From contig NZ_CP085335.1 in NCBI RefSeq assembly GCF_020618475.1, positions 2,170,001 to 2,234,000 of the forward strand: DNA of 64,000 nt. Direction: 5' to 3'. Shown here piece by piece: positions 52,305-61,325 of the stretch. The stretch's first letter is position 1, and every line of letters begins with the position of its first letter. A program made the position numbers and the translations under genes. This DNA comes from Haladaptatus halobius. GTDB lineage: Archaea; Halobacteriota; Halobacteria; Halobacteriales; Haladaptataceae. The notes beneath the pieces were generated by a model. It made no database searches. It was not told the origin of the DNA and saw only the letters and a list, made by a program, of their open reading frames with translations.

Positions 52305-53818
52305 CGAAGCAACGACTCGCCGGTCATCGCCTCCGGTCGCTCCACCCCGATGACCGACAGGAGCGTCGGCGCGAGGTCGCAGAGCGACCCGCCCTCTCGG
52401 ACTTCGCTGCCGCCGTCGCTACCGTCTGGCGAGAGATAGACGAGCGGAACGAGGTTGTAGGTGTGGGCCGTATGCGGGTTCTCCGGCGTCCCCATGTCGT
52501 CGGCGTTGCCGTGATCCGCCGTGATGAAGACGTGTGCGCCGTGGGCTTGGAGCGTCTCCACGAGGCGTCCGAGTTGCTCGTCCACCGCCTCGACCGCGGC
52601 GACCGCGGCGTCGAAGTCTCCCGTGTGGCCGACCATGTCCGGGTTCGCGTAGTTCAACACGAGCACGTCCGGGTCGTCCGAATCGACGACCGAAATGGCC
52701 GTGTCGGTCACTTCCTCGGCGCTCATCTCGGGTTTCCGGTCGTAGGTCGGCACGTCCGGACTCTCGACGATGCGCCGTATCTCGCCGTCGAACTCGACTT
52801 CGCGCCCGCCGTTCAGGAAGTAGGTGACGTGGGCGTACTTCTCCGATTCGGCGATGCGGAGTTGGGTCAGTCCGTTCGCCGCGAGCACCTCGCCCAGCGT
52901 ATCCTCGGGCTGGTGCGGCTGGAAGGCGACCGGCAGGTCGAACTCCTTGTCGTACTGGGTGAACATCACGAACCGCACTTCGGGCGGATGCGTCTCGAAC
53001 TCCCAGACCGGCTCGATGTCGGCTACCATCCGCGTGAGCTGTCGGGCGCGGTCGGAGCGGAAGTTGAAGAAGACGACCGAATCGCCCGATTCGAGCGCGG
53101 GCCCGCCGGAGACGAGCGTCGGTTCCACGAACTCGTCCGTGTCGCCGCGCTCGTACGACTCGCGGATGGCGTCGACCGCGGTTATCGCCTCGTGTGCGGC
53201 CGCGCGGTTGACGATGGCGTCGTAGGCGCGCTTCGTCCGCTCCCAGTTTTGGTCGCGATCCATCGCGTAGTAGCGCCCGGAGACGGAGGCGACCTCGCCC
53301 GTTCTCCGTTGGTCGATGACGCCCTGCAACTCGCCGAGGAACTCCTCCCCGCTCTTCGGCGACGTGTCGCGTCCGTCCGTGAAGGCGTGGGTGACGGCCT
53401 CGACGTCCCGATCTGCCGCGAGTTCGATGAGCGCGTAGAGATGCTCCTGGTCGGAGTGGACGCCGCCTTCGCTGACGAGACCCATGAAGTGGACGCGCCC
53501 GTCGTTCTCGCGGGCGTACTCGAATGCCCCGTCGATGGCCTCGTTCTCGCCGAGTTCCCCCGCCGTGATGGCGTCGCTGATGCGGGTGTACTCCTGTTTC
53601 ACGACCCGTCCCGCGCCGATGTTGAGGTGGCCCACCTCGCTGTTACCCATCTGACCCTCCGGAAGGCCGACCCGACGGCCCGTCACGTTGAGCGTCCCGT
53701 ACGCCCCCTCGCGCGCGAAGCGGTCGAAGTTCGGCGTGTCGGCGGCCTCGATGGCGTTTCGACCGCCGTCCTCGCTTCCCAGCCCCCATCCGTCGAGCAC
53801 GATGAGTCCCGCTCTCAT
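52301..53818 (-). CDS. gpmI: 2,3-Bisphosphoglycerate-independent phosphoglycerate mutase
   Basis: A 505-residue glycolytic enzyme interconverting 3- and 2-phosphoglycerate. AGLIVLDGWGLGSEDGGRNA opens the metal site, EGQMGNSEVGHLNIGAGRVV contains the catalytic Ser, ITADHGNADDM and the C-terminal HTAHTYNLVPLVYL add metal His/Asp. Size fits the bacterial-type iPGM rather than the shorter archaeal aPGM, as is usual in haloarchaea. Single gene. Confidence 0.94.
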   Translation of the reverse strand: MRAGLIVLDGWGLGSEDGGRNAIEAADTPNFDRFAREGAYGTLNVTGRRVGLPEGQMGNSEVGHLNIGAGRVVKQEYTRISDAITAGELGENEAIDGAFEYARENDGRVHFMGLVSEGGVHSDQEHLYALIELAADRDVEAVTHAFTDGRDTSPKSGEEFLGELQGVIDQRRTGEVASVSGRYYAMDRDQNWERTKRAYDAIVNRAAAHEAITAVDAIRESYERGDTDEFVEPTLVSGGPALESGDSVVFFNFRSDRARQLTRMVADIEPVWEFETHPPEVRFVMFTQYDKEFDLPVAFQPHQPEDTLGEVLAANGLTQLRIAESEKYAHVTYFLNGGREVEFDGEIRRIVESPDVPTYDRKPEMSAEEVTDTAISVVDSDDPDVLVLNYANPDMVGHTGDFDAAVAAVEAVDEQLGRLVETLQAHGAHVFITADHGNADDMGTPENPHTAHTYNLVPLVYLSPDGSDGGSEVREGGSLCDLAPTLLSVIGVERPEAMTGESLLR

Positions 53819-53885
53819 GGGCGAACCGTCGTCGGCGCGCGGTAACTATTCTTCGACCGAACGCGGTCGTCGGGAGGGGGAGGAT

Positions 53886-54338
53886 TCAGTCGTCGGCTGG
53901 TGGGGCGTCGGAAAAGAGATCCTCCGGGATTGCTCCGATCTGCATGAGCATGTTCAACAGATTGACTTCCGACCAGGTCTCGGCGAGTTTGCCGTCCTCG
54001 AAGCGGTTGATGTCAATTCCCGTGACGGTCACCTCCTCGTTCGTCGGCTCTATCCCCGCCACCTCCCCGACGTGGGGTCCTCGCTGCGTCCAGCGCGCGA
54101 TGACGAAGTCGTCCGTCGAGATGAGTTGATCCATCTCGATTGGACCGTCTACGGTGCCGGCACCCATCTCGGCCATTTCTCGGTAACCCTCGGGACCGCG
54201 AACCGGTTCCGGCATGGACGGGTCGTGGAGGACGTAGTCGTCGGCGACGAGTTCGTCGATGACGTCGAAGTTGTGATCCTCCCAGACCTCTTCGGTGATA
54301 CGCCGGTGAAGTTTCTCGTTGTCTTGTGTTGTCGTCAT
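53886..54338 (-). CDS. SnoaL-like polyketide cyclase/ester cyclase family protein
   Basis: A 150-residue cystatin-fold (NTF2-like) protein. EEVWEDHNFDVIDELVADDY, PEGYREMAEMGAGTVDGPIE and GIDINRFEDGKLAETWSEVN are the family's three conserved blocks, with Asp/His positions lining the pocket. Small-molecule cyclase, isomerase or binding functions are all known for this fold; none is assigned. The nearest neighbours give no context. Confidence 0.82.
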   Translation of the reverse strand: MTTTQDNEKLHRRITEEVWEDHNFDVIDELVADDYVLHDPSMPEPVRGPEGYREMAEMGAGTVDGPIEMDQLISTDDFVIARWTQRGPHVGEVAGIEPTNEEVTVTGIDINRFEDGKLAETWSEVNLLNMLMQIGAIPEDLFSDAPPADD

Positions 54339-54819
54339 GGTCGTACCTCGTCTCGATAGACGCTCTCCGATAGCTTAGTTATGAGAGCGTGGTACGGTGG
54401 TATGACGGTGTGAAACGGTGTATTCCGGTCTTTCCGAACCGTTCTGATGGTTCGTCTTCGTTTCGGACGAGCCATCGCCCAACCGGATATCGAATCGACG
54501 GCCCGGGCTCGTTATCTGGATTTGAACGTGTTCCACCGAGAACGTCGCCTTACGAAGCTCCCCGGTGCCCGCTCGTCCGTCGAAACCGCGCTGCTGGATA
54601 CAATCTCTATGACGGACGACCAGCCAATCCTTCCCTCTGCGGAACTCGTCACGCTCTCGCTCTCATGGTTCCTTCTCCTGATGGTGTACGTCGGCTGTAC
54701 GCGGCGTTACTGCCCATCGAGGGCACGACGAACGCGCAACTCGGACCGAGTAGTTCGGTGCGCATCCGGACGGTTCCGAAAGGCGACCTTTTTTCGGGGT
54801 TGGGCGGGATGGAGCGTGC
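54339..54819. other. Intergenic region between SnoaL-like gene and nurA
   Basis: About 480 bp without a clear gene. A frame from ATG 54610 starts MTDDQPILPSAELVTLSLSW and has a hydrophobic stretch (WFLLLMVYVG), then becomes Arg-rich and loses coding character, so it may be a membrane-gene remnant. The run ACCTTTTTTCGG at 54786-54797, about 24-34 bases before the nurA GTG, is the probable promoter. Confidence 0.4.
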
Positions 54820-56070
54820 GTGACTCTCGACCCTGTCCACTTCGACGGCATCGCCAAACTGGCCGATAGAATAGATTACGAGGGGGAAGAGCGCAACCAT
54901 CAGGAACTCGCCCGGAGCGTGTGGGAGAACTATCTCGACCCGCTCTATCACGACGGGGAAGAGCTCCTTCAGCCGCTTGGGGGGTTGACGCGGCGATGCG
55001 CGAATATCGAGGAACTCGCCCTCGAAGCGGAGCAGTTCCCGACCATGCACGGACTCGACTCAGGGAGCATCAATCCGAAGGTGTTCAAAAACGGGCTGGT
55101 GGTCGATGTCGCCCACGCGGCGATGAGTTGCACGCCCTCTAATCTCGACCTCCATGACTCCCGGACGGTCGTCAAGGCGATTCACACGAACGACGTTTCG
55201 CACGATTTCGGCAGCGAGTGGGAGTCGTACAGCGAGGGGAGCAAACGTCGCATCGTCCACGCGCCGCGCAGGGACGAACACGAACAGGAGATCGTCCACG
55301 CGCTCGCGCTGTACCGCGCCGAGAGTCGACACGCGCTCGACCACACGGACGAGGTCGACGATTTCCTGCTGTTGGACGGTCCAGTGTATCCGAAAGGCAT
55401 CATCCGCTGGCGCGACCGCGGCGCGGTGCTTCCCGACCTCTTCGAGGAGTCCGACGAGATACGAACCATCCTCGAAAACTACGTCCGACTGGTCGAGGAG
55501 TTCGCCGAGCGCGACGTGCCGCTCGCAGGCTTCGTCAAGAACATCTCCGCGAAGTCGATAATCCGAACGCTACGCGAGAAAGGAGTGAATACGCCGTGGG
55601 CGCACGATGCCGCGTTCTTCTCGCAGGTTCTCGAACGCGGCGAGTACGTGGACGGAGAGTACGAGCGACGAACCGACGATTTGACGCTGACGAGCTGGTT
55701 CGTCTCTCGGGCGGGGTCGGATGCCTTCTTCGGAAGCGAGGAGGCGGATCGGTACGTCGAACGGAAGTTCGCTCCGGAGCAGTACGAGGTGACGTTCTGC
55801 GTCGTCTACGACCCCCGCCGCGATCTGCTCTACAAGATCGAAGCACCGCGCATCTTCACGAGCGATGAGGACCGCCGGCGACGAATCGAACGACAGATTC
55901 TGCGGGAGGTCGCCGTCGCTCGGGGGCCGCCGCTGGTCATCTCGAAGGCGGATTCGCTCGCCCGGATCGGTCGAAACAGTACACAGTCGCTGATAAAAAG
56001 TTTCGAAGAATCGTTCGATAGCGAACTGGACGGGAACTACAACGACGTCCGGTGGGGCCTCCACTACTGA
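54820..56070 (+). CDS. nurA: DNA double-strand-break nuclease NurA
   Basis: A 416-residue 5'-3' exonuclease/endonuclease that works with the HerA ATPase and Mre11-Rad50 in end resection. PTMHGLDSGSINPKVF contains the first metal Asp (D80) and DDFLLLDGPVYPKG the second (D186); the C-terminal domain includes RIFTSDEDRRRRIER and VISKADSLARIGRNSTQSL. Start is GTG 54820. herA lies downstream with one antisense gene in between, a loosened form of the usual nurA-herA pairing. Confidence 0.9.
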   Translation: MTLDPVHFDGIAKLADRIDYEGEERNHQELARSVWENYLDPLYHDGEELLQPLGGLTRRCANIEELALEAEQFPTMHGLDSGSINPKVFKNGLVVDVAHAAMSCTPSNLDLHDSRTVVKAIHTNDVSHDFGSEWESYSEGSKRRIVHAPRRDEHEQEIVHALALYRAESRHALDHTDEVDDFLLLDGPVYPKGIIRWRDRGAVLPDLFEESDEIRTILENYVRLVEEFAERDVPLAGFVKNISAKSIIRTLREKGVNTPWAHDAAFFSQVLERGEYVDGEYERRTDDLTLTSWFVSRAGSDAFFGSEEADRYVERKFAPEQYEVTFCVVYDPRRDLLYKIEAPRIFTSDEDRRRRIERQILREVAVARGPPLVISKADSLARIGRNSTQSLIKSFEESFDSELDGNYNDVRWGLHY

Positions 56071-56399
56071 GGGTCGTTCTTCTCCACCGTCACTTCCACG
56101 TCTTTGGCGTCGATACCGATTCGCGCGAACTGCGTTCGGACGTGGTCCTCCGCGGCGTCGAGCGCCTGCTCCCGGGTGTCGAACCCGCGCGGCATCGGCG
56201 TCTCGAACGCGACGTTGACCTCCTTTCCCGCGATGATCTGGGCGCTGCCGCCGCTCTCGACCTGATAGAACTCGTCGCAGACCCACACGTAGGGGGCGTC
56301 CTCGTTCGGCGCGCCTTTGAACGTGGGGGCGTGCTCCCCCCGCTCGTACACCGTTCCCGTCAGGGTCGTCCCACCTGCCTCGCCGCGAACGAGTAACAT
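56064..56399 (-). CDS. Conserved haloarchaeal protein of unknown function
   Basis: A 111-residue soluble protein: LLVRGEAGGTTLTGTVYERG, then APYVWVCDEFYQVESGGSAQ and PRGFDTREQALDAAEDHVRT. It looks well conserved across haloarchaea from memory, with alternating strands and a C-terminal helix. No motif for a known activity. It lies antisense between nurA and herA, and its 3' end overlaps the nurA 3' end by 7 bases. Confidence 0.8.
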   Translation of the reverse strand: MLLVRGEAGGTTLTGTVYERGEHAPTFKGAPNEDAPYVWVCDEFYQVESGGSAQIIAGKEVNVAFETPMPRGFDTREQALDAAEDHVRTQFARIGIDAKDVEVTVEKNDPQ

Positions 56400-56554
56400 G
56401 GAAAAAAAGTACGACGCGGAGCGGTAAAAGGGAAGTGGAGGTCTCTCGTGAGGATTGTCGGCGTCTAGACGTTATCTTTCCGTCAAGTTCGAACTTGCAT
56501 CTCGTCTCGAAATCGTGCGAAAAGTGTTTCACGCACGACTGAGATGGCAGGCGC

Positions 56555-58363
56555 ATGAGTGATTTAAGTAATTTCGAAGACTTCGGAAATGATTCTGGCG
56601 ACGAAGAGGGAACAAATGCGCCGGAGACCGAAGAAAAAGACGGGAGGGGCGAGGACGACTTCGAGCGCGTCGAACTCGACCCGGTCGGTGACGACCGCGG
56701 TATCGGCAGTCTCGCGGTGTCGGAAGGGTTAGCGATAGGCGAAGATAGCGACGACACCTGCCTCCGGGCGTACGTGACCGCGCCGAATCGCGGCGACGTT
56801 CGAATCGGGAAGTACCTCCTCGTGCCCTATCCGGACGGCGAGAAGCTGTTCTGTCGCATTACGGCGCTGGAGTACTCGCAGGAGTTCCACAGCGACGATG
56901 CCACGGAGATTCACGCTCGGCGGGCGATGCGAAGCGAATCGATAGACGAGACGGACTACAAGTTCATGGCGTCGCTGGAGCCCATCGCGGTGCTGTTCGA
57001 GGACGGGGGAGAGCTGAAGCGGCGGATGACCGACCGCGTTCCGAAACCCGAGGCCGTCGTCCGGCGGGCCAGCGACAAGCGCGAAATCAAGACCGGGCTG
57101 AAGATACCCGAGGAGGGCGTGTTCCTCGGCCATCTCTCGGTCGGCGGCGAGAAGGTACGAACCGCGGCGGAGCCGCCTACCATCGACTATCGAGTGAAAG
57201 ACGATTACGAGTCGGGCGACCCGCTCGTCTTCCGGCACACGCTCGTCGCAGGCGGCACGGGGTCGGGGAAGACCCACGGCGCGAAGAACATCCTCCGCCA
57301 GTATCTGTCCGAGGCGCGCACCTACCCGATGGACGACGGGCGCGACGCTCGGATGGCCGTCGTCCAGTTCGACCCGCAGGACGAGTACGCCCAGATGCAC
57401 GACGACAACCCCGACGCAACGTCAGACGACGAGCGCGCGTGGGAACGCGGGGGTATCTCGCACGGCGGGCACGACGAGACGGTCGCGTTCGTCCCGAAAG
57501 TCGACGGAGGGTCGTACTCCGCGAGCCACCACGATGCGGAGCAGATCGAGTTCACGATTCCGTTCTCGATGGTCAAGGACAACCCGTGGCTCGTCGCGGG
57601 CGCGAAACTCAACGACAACCAGTACGGTGCGCTCCGTCTCCTGCTCAAGCGTTTCTTCCGCAACCGCGGCGACGGCGGGACGTACGAGGAGTTCCTGACG
57701 TACCTCGATGATCCGGCGTTGCGCGAGGAACTGGACGAAAACGGACGGGTTCACGAAGCCACGTTCGACGCGGTGAAGCGGCGGGCCCTGTCGGTTCCCG
57801 GGAGCGTCTTCGACCAAGCCGCGGACTCGATAACCGACCTCGTCCCGCAGTTCGTCCGCGCCGGTCGGCTGTCGGTCGTGCCGACGTACCACCTGCCGAC
57901 GAGTCGCGCGAAGGAGATGGTGGTGCTCGCGGTCGCCAGTCTGCTCGTCGACGAAAAGCTCTCGAACGCGCCGCGGTTCGACCGCATCAAGGAGACGCCG
58001 CTCGTCGTCGGGATGGACGAGGCGCACAACTTCCTCTCGGACGCGGAGAGCGTGCAGGCCGAGAAGGTCATCGGGAAGTTCACGGAGGCGGCGAAGCAGG
58101 GGCGCAAAGAGCGTCTCGGACTGTTCCTCATCACGCAAGACCCCCAAGACATCGCCGACTCCGTGTTCAAGCAGATAAACACGACCGTCGTGTTGAACCT
58201 CGGCGACGAGGACGCCATCAAGAGTGTGAACATCCCGCCGAATCTGGAGAAGAAGGTTCCGTACATGGAGAAAGGCCAGATGGTCGTCTACTCGCCCGAC
58301 AACTCGGAGCCCGTGGAGCTCATCGGACTCTCGAAGTGCGTCACCCGGCACGGACGGGACTGA
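56555..58363 (+). CDS. herA: HerA-type DNA translocase/helicase ATPase
   Basis: A 602-residue FtsK/HerA-family ATPase that pumps DNA and stimulates NurA. An acidic 50-residue lead (SGDEEGTNAPETEEKDGRGE) precedes a HAS-barrel region and the Walker A VAGGTGSGKTHGAKN (G233-T240). Walker B is VVGMDEAHNF (D488, E489), followed by the sensor RKERLGLFLITQDPQDIADS and arginine-finger region. The C-terminal GQMVVYSPDNSEPVEL is a typical HerA end. TATA not obvious; a 155-bp gap separates it from the antisense gene. Confidence 0.9.
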   Translation: MSDLSNFEDFGNDSGDEEGTNAPETEEKDGRGEDDFERVELDPVGDDRGIGSLAVSEGLAIGEDSDDTCLRAYVTAPNRGDVRIGKYLLVPYPDGEKLFCRITALEYSQEFHSDDATEIHARRAMRSESIDETDYKFMASLEPIAVLFEDGGELKRRMTDRVPKPEAVVRRASDKREIKTGLKIPEEGVFLGHLSVGGEKVRTAAEPPTIDYRVKDDYESGDPLVFRHTLVAGGTGSGKTHGAKNILRQYLSEARTYPMDDGRDARMAVVQFDPQDEYAQMHDDNPDATSDDERAWERGGISHGGHDETVAFVPKVDGGSYSASHHDAEQIEFTIPFSMVKDNPWLVAGAKLNDNQYGALRLLLKRFFRNRGDGGTYEEFLTYLDDPALREELDENGRVHEATFDAVKRRALSVPGSVFDQAADSITDLVPQFVRAGRLSVVPTYHLPTSRAKEMVVLAVASLLVDEKLSNAPRFDRIKETPLVVGMDEAHNFLSDAESVQAEKVIGKFTEAAKQGRKERLGLFLITQDPQDIADSVFKQINTTVVLNLGDEDAIKSVNIPPNLEKKVPYMEKGQMVVYSPDNSEPVELIGLSKCVTRHGRD

Positions 58364-58443
58364 GCCAGGAGAGTGAGAATTCGCGTGATTCGGCACGCGC
58401 TCGAAACAAACCGTCTTCAACGAGTTCTGATACGGACAAAACA

Positions 58444-58449
58444 CTTTAT
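58444..58449 (+). promoter_or_regulatory. TATA box of uspA
   Basis: CTTTAT, about 26 bases upstream of the ATG at 58473, giving a leaderless transcript. Confidence 0.6.
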
Positions 58450-58472
58450 CCGAGGCGCTCGTCCGTTCGCGC

Positions 58473-58901
58473 ATGAGCAAACGTATTCTCGTGCCGGTGG
58501 ACGGGTCGGAGCAGTCCGAGAAGGCGCTGGAACACGTACTGACGGAGTTCCCCGATGAAGACGTCACCGTCATCAATGTTATCGACCCCATCGACGTCGG
58601 CTACACCTCGACGGTCGGGATGCCGGGGTACTCGGAGGAGTGGTACGAGGAGTCCACGGAGAACGCCGAGACGCTGTTCGAGGAGGCACAGGAGACCGCG
58701 GATGAGTACGGCGTGACCCTCTCGACGACGACGGAACTCGGACGACCGTCCCAGGCCATCGTGGAGTACGCCGAGGAGAACGATTTCGACCAGATAGTCA
58801 TGGGCAGTCACGGCCGGTCGGGCGTCTCGCGCATCCTGCTCGGGAGCGTCGCGGAGACGGTCGTTCGGCGCTCGCCGATGCCGGTGACGGTCGTGCGGTG
58901 A
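58473..58901 (+). CDS. Universal stress protein
   Basis: A 142-residue UspA-fold protein. It starts MSKRILVPVDGSEQSEKALE and has the ATP-binding motif GSHGRSGVSRILLGSVAETV (G-2x-G-9x-G-S/T), followed by SPMPVTVVR, so it is the nucleotide-binding type. Haloarchaea carry many paralogues; the signal or stress is not known. Single gene with its own promoter. Confidence 0.9.
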   Translation: MSKRILVPVDGSEQSEKALEHVLTEFPDEDVTVINVIDPIDVGYTSTVGMPGYSEEWYEESTENAETLFEEAQETADEYGVTLSTTTELGRPSQAIVEYAEENDFDQIVMGSHGRSGVSRILLGSVAETVVRRSPMPVTVVR

Positions 58902-59001
58902 GCGCGATTCGAGAGGATTTCGGACAGCGAACGTCGACCGCGAGCGAAGCGAGCGATTCGACGTGAGCAGTAGGCCGTCGACACGACCCTTCAAAATCGG
59001 C

Positions 59002-59070
59002 AAACGATGCAACCGCCGAAATGAGAAACGACACAACCGCCAGAAACGGACGATTACACAACCGGCAGAC
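59002..59070 (+). repeat. Three imperfect tandem repeats, about 24 bp each
   Basis: Copies begin at 59002, 59026 and 59050 with the shared core AACCGCC(A/G)GAAA or AACCGGCAGA: core positions 59007, 59031 and 59056 give a 24-25 bp spacing. They lie in the 367-bp gap between uspA and the KaiC-type gene. A short Lys/Arg-rich open frame (58963-59190) runs through them but looks like chance. Possible protein-binding iterons. Confidence 0.5.
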
Positions 59071-59139
59071 TGCGAGCAGTTCACCGCGAACGAGAAGCGA
59101 AAGCGACGAGCGAGCGGGCCGACGACCGAATGGAGCATG

Positions 59140-59162
59140 GACGACTCGCAGCGCGAGTCGTC
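59140..59162. repeat. Perfect 10-bp hairpin
   Basis: GACGACTCGC - AGC - GCGAGTCGTC (arms 59140-59149 and 59153-59162, three-base loop). First of two hairpins in the same gap. No T-run follows on either strand, so not a typical terminator. Confidence 0.55.
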
Positions 59163-59212
59163 CGGCGAAGTGAAGGAGGAGTGCTTTTGATCGAGCTTTT
59201 ACAGGGAGCCGA

Positions 59213-59245
59213 TCAGCATCCGGGCCGCCGCGGCCCGGATGCTGA
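59213..59245. repeat. Perfect 15-bp hairpin
   Basis: TCAGCATCCGGGCCG (59213-59227) pairs with CGGCCCGGATGCTGA (59231-59245) around CCG. Very stable. It lies 24 bp beyond the stop of the KaiC-type gene, so it may terminate or protect that transcript's 3' end. TTTTAC and CTTTTG tracts occur 10-35 bp beyond it in that direction, as AAAA on the minus strand rather than T, so intrinsic termination is doubtful. Confidence 0.6.
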
Positions 59246-59268
59246 CCCGTGACCGTCGTAAAAGGTCG

Positions 59269-60294
59269 TTAGAAGAGTTTCGCCTGCTGGTAGACGCTGA
59301 TTCCCTCGTTCGTGATGTCGTAGGGCTTTATCTCGCGGGAGTGGTTCGCGTCCCGGATCTTCTGGATCTCGATGGCGAGTCTCGTCTCCCGGAAGTCGTC
59401 CGCACCGCGGACGTACTGGAGAACGAACACGGCGTCGGTGAGGTACTCGATGATGCCGTGCCGGGAGGCGTAGGGATTGTCGTCGCTCGCCTCGCTCGTG
59501 AGCATGATCGTCACACCCGCCTCATTCAGACTGCGGGTGAAGTCGTAAATCTCATTTCTGCGCGTCGCGCGGTCTTCGTAAATCATCTCCAGCAGCGACA
59601 CGGAGTCGAGGACGAGGCGCGTCGCGTCGAAGTCGCGGACGAGTTCCGGAGGCTCGCTCTGGATGCTCGACAGCGAGTTCGCCATCTCGATGGGGTCGAC
59701 GACGGCGAGGCGACCGTCGTCGACGTCCTCGTCGTACGGCCAGCCTTTCTCCGTCGGGCTGTCGAGGATGCGCTCCCGGCTCTCTTCCAGCGTGATGTAG
59801 ACGGCGTTCTCGCGCGGCGAGAACGCGTGGTCGAGAAACTGGAGTCCGAACGTCGTCTTTCCCGTTCCGGCGTTGCCGATGGCGACCATCAGCGTCCGTT
59901 CGGGAATCCCGCCCTGGATCATGCTGTCCAACCTCTCGATGCCGACGTCGATTCGCGGGATGGCGGATTCGAAATCCTCGTCGTCGAGTCCGCCAGCGTC
60001 GAACCCGCCAGCAGCACCAATTCCACCGCCGAAGTCCGGTTCGTCGTCGAATCCCGTCCCCGGCGCGTCCTCGTCCGACTCCGTCGCGTCGTCCGTCTCG
60101 GAGTCCACCATCGCGTCGGTGTCGGAGTTCGTCGTCCCGTCCTCCGGCGGTTCTGGCGCTTTCCGGAGGTCATCTTCGATCGGTTCCGGCGATTCTGACG
60201 ACTCCGGCGAATCGTCCCCGTCGTCCTCGCTCTCATCCCAGTTCTCGTCGTCTTGGCGGAGTGCGGCTTCGAACCAGTCGTCGTCCTCGGTCAC
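59269..60294 (-). CDS. KaiC/RAD55-family ATPase with long acidic N-terminus
   Basis: A 341-residue RecA-superfamily ATPase. Residues 1-110 are a low-complexity Asp/Glu/Ser/Pro tail that must be disordered ([20 protein letters not shown]). The core holds Walker [17 protein letters not shown] (G140-T148), [11 protein letters not shown] with the catalytic Glu pair, and Walker [15 protein letters not shown]. This is the single-domain KaiC-like group found near chemotaxis, archaellum or regulatory genes; partners are not obvious here. Starts with GTG. Diverges from NAD kinase. Confidence 0.85.
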   Translation of the reverse strand: MTEDDDWFEAALRQDDENWDESEDDGDDSPESSESPEPIEDDLRKAPEPPEDGTTNSDTDAMVDSETDDATESDEDAPGTGFDDEPDFGGGIGAAGGFDAGGLDDEDFESAIPRIDVGIERLDSMIQGGIPERTLMVAIGNAGTGKTTFGLQFLDHAFSPRENAVYITLEESRERILDSPTEKGWPYDEDVDDGRLAVVDPIEMANSLSSIQSEPPELVRDFDATRLVLDSVSLLEMIYEDRATRRNEIYDFTRSLNEAGVTIMLTSEASDDNPYASRHGIIEYLTDAVFVLQYVRGADDFRETRLAIEIQKIRDANHSREIKPYDITNEGISVYQQAKLF

Positions 60295-60452
60295 GGCGTC
60301 ACCACCTTCGGTTCTCTCAGCTCCCGGACGTGGCTCGCGCTCATCGCGTCGGCCGACCGGGAGACAGTTCTCATCGTCCTGTCACTGGAACCCGGTGCAA
60401 ATTAATGTTGGTGTCGGCGGCTTTTTGCATGCCCGGAGAGAACGGAGTGGTG

Positions 60453-61277
60453 ATGAACGTCGGCATCGTCGCCCAGAGAGGCAACGAGCGGGCCGCGACA
60501 CTCGCAGGGCGACTGCGGGAGACGCTCCGAGACGAGGAAGCGACGGTTCGCATCGACGCCGCGACCGCCGAGCGACTGGACACCGACGGAGTGGACGTGT
60601 CGCGGATGGCCGAAAACGACCTCGTCGTGAGCATCGGCGGCGACGGCACCTTCCTCTTCGCTGCGAGCGGCGCGAAGGGCACGCCGATACTAGGCGTGAA
60701 TCTCGGCGAAGTCGGATTTCTCAACGCCGTCACGCCGGAGGACGCGGTCGGCGAAGTTCGCACGGTCGTAGAGACGTACCGCGAGTCGGGCGAGATTCCG
60801 TCGCAGGAGGTTCCCCGACTTCGCGCGACGGGAGAGGGCGAGTGGTCGGTGCATCCCGCGCTGAACGAGATCGTCGTGCAGGGCGCACAGCGCGGACACG
60901 GACAGGGACTCGACTACGAGGTTCGCGTCCACGGCGTGCGGTACAGCGAGGGGCACGCGGACGGCGTGTTGGTTTCGACGCCGACCGGGAGCACGGCCTA
61001 CAACTTGGGCGAGGGCGGTCCGTTGGTGCATCCCAGCGTGAACGGACTGGTACTCACGGAGATGTGCGGAACCGACCCCATGCCGCCGCTCGTGTTTGAA
61101 CTTGGCTACGAGGTCGAGATTCGGGTGACGAACGCCCCGTTCGCGGTGGTGGGAAGCGACGGAACGCAGGCCAGAATCGACCCGCCCGAAACGGTGACCA
61201 TCTCGCTCGCGTCGGAACCGGCCCGGATCGCCGGACCGTCGCCGAACTTCTTCGAGGCGCTCTCGAAGCTGGACTGA
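60453..61277 (+). CDS. NAD kinase
   Basis: A 274-residue ATP/polyphosphate-dependent enzyme phosphorylating NAD to [15 protein letters not shown] (GGDGT at 62-66) is the catalytic signature, [20 protein letters not shown] and [20 protein letters not shown] are the NAD-binding motifs. Starts at [10 protein letters not shown]; the ATG at 60429 adds eight residues. Complements the nadABC operon at 47.7 kb. 48 bp before mptA and probably co-transcribed or adjacent. Confidence 0.93.
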   Translation: MNVGIVAQRGNERAATLAGRLRETLRDEEATVRIDAATAERLDTDGVDVSRMAENDLVVSIGGDGTFLFAASGAKGTPILGVNLGEVGFLNAVTPEDAVGEVRTVVETYRESGEIPSQEVPRLRATGEGEWSVHPALNEIVVQGAQRGHGQGLDYEVRVHGVRYSEGHADGVLVSTPTGSTAYNLGEGGPLVHPSVNGLVLTEMCGTDPMPPLVFELGYEVEIRVTNAPFAVVGSDGTQARIDPPETVTISLASEPARIAGPSPNFFEALSKLD

Positions 61278-61325
61278 GTGCCGGAAGCGCAAGCCTCTAA
61301 TCCTGTCTCTCACAACAGAGGGACA

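Noticed and set aside
58963..59190. 75-codon Lys/Arg-rich open frame
   Set aside because: Basic composition is opposite to this organism's proteins, it spans tandem repeats and a hairpin, and nothing in it looks conserved.
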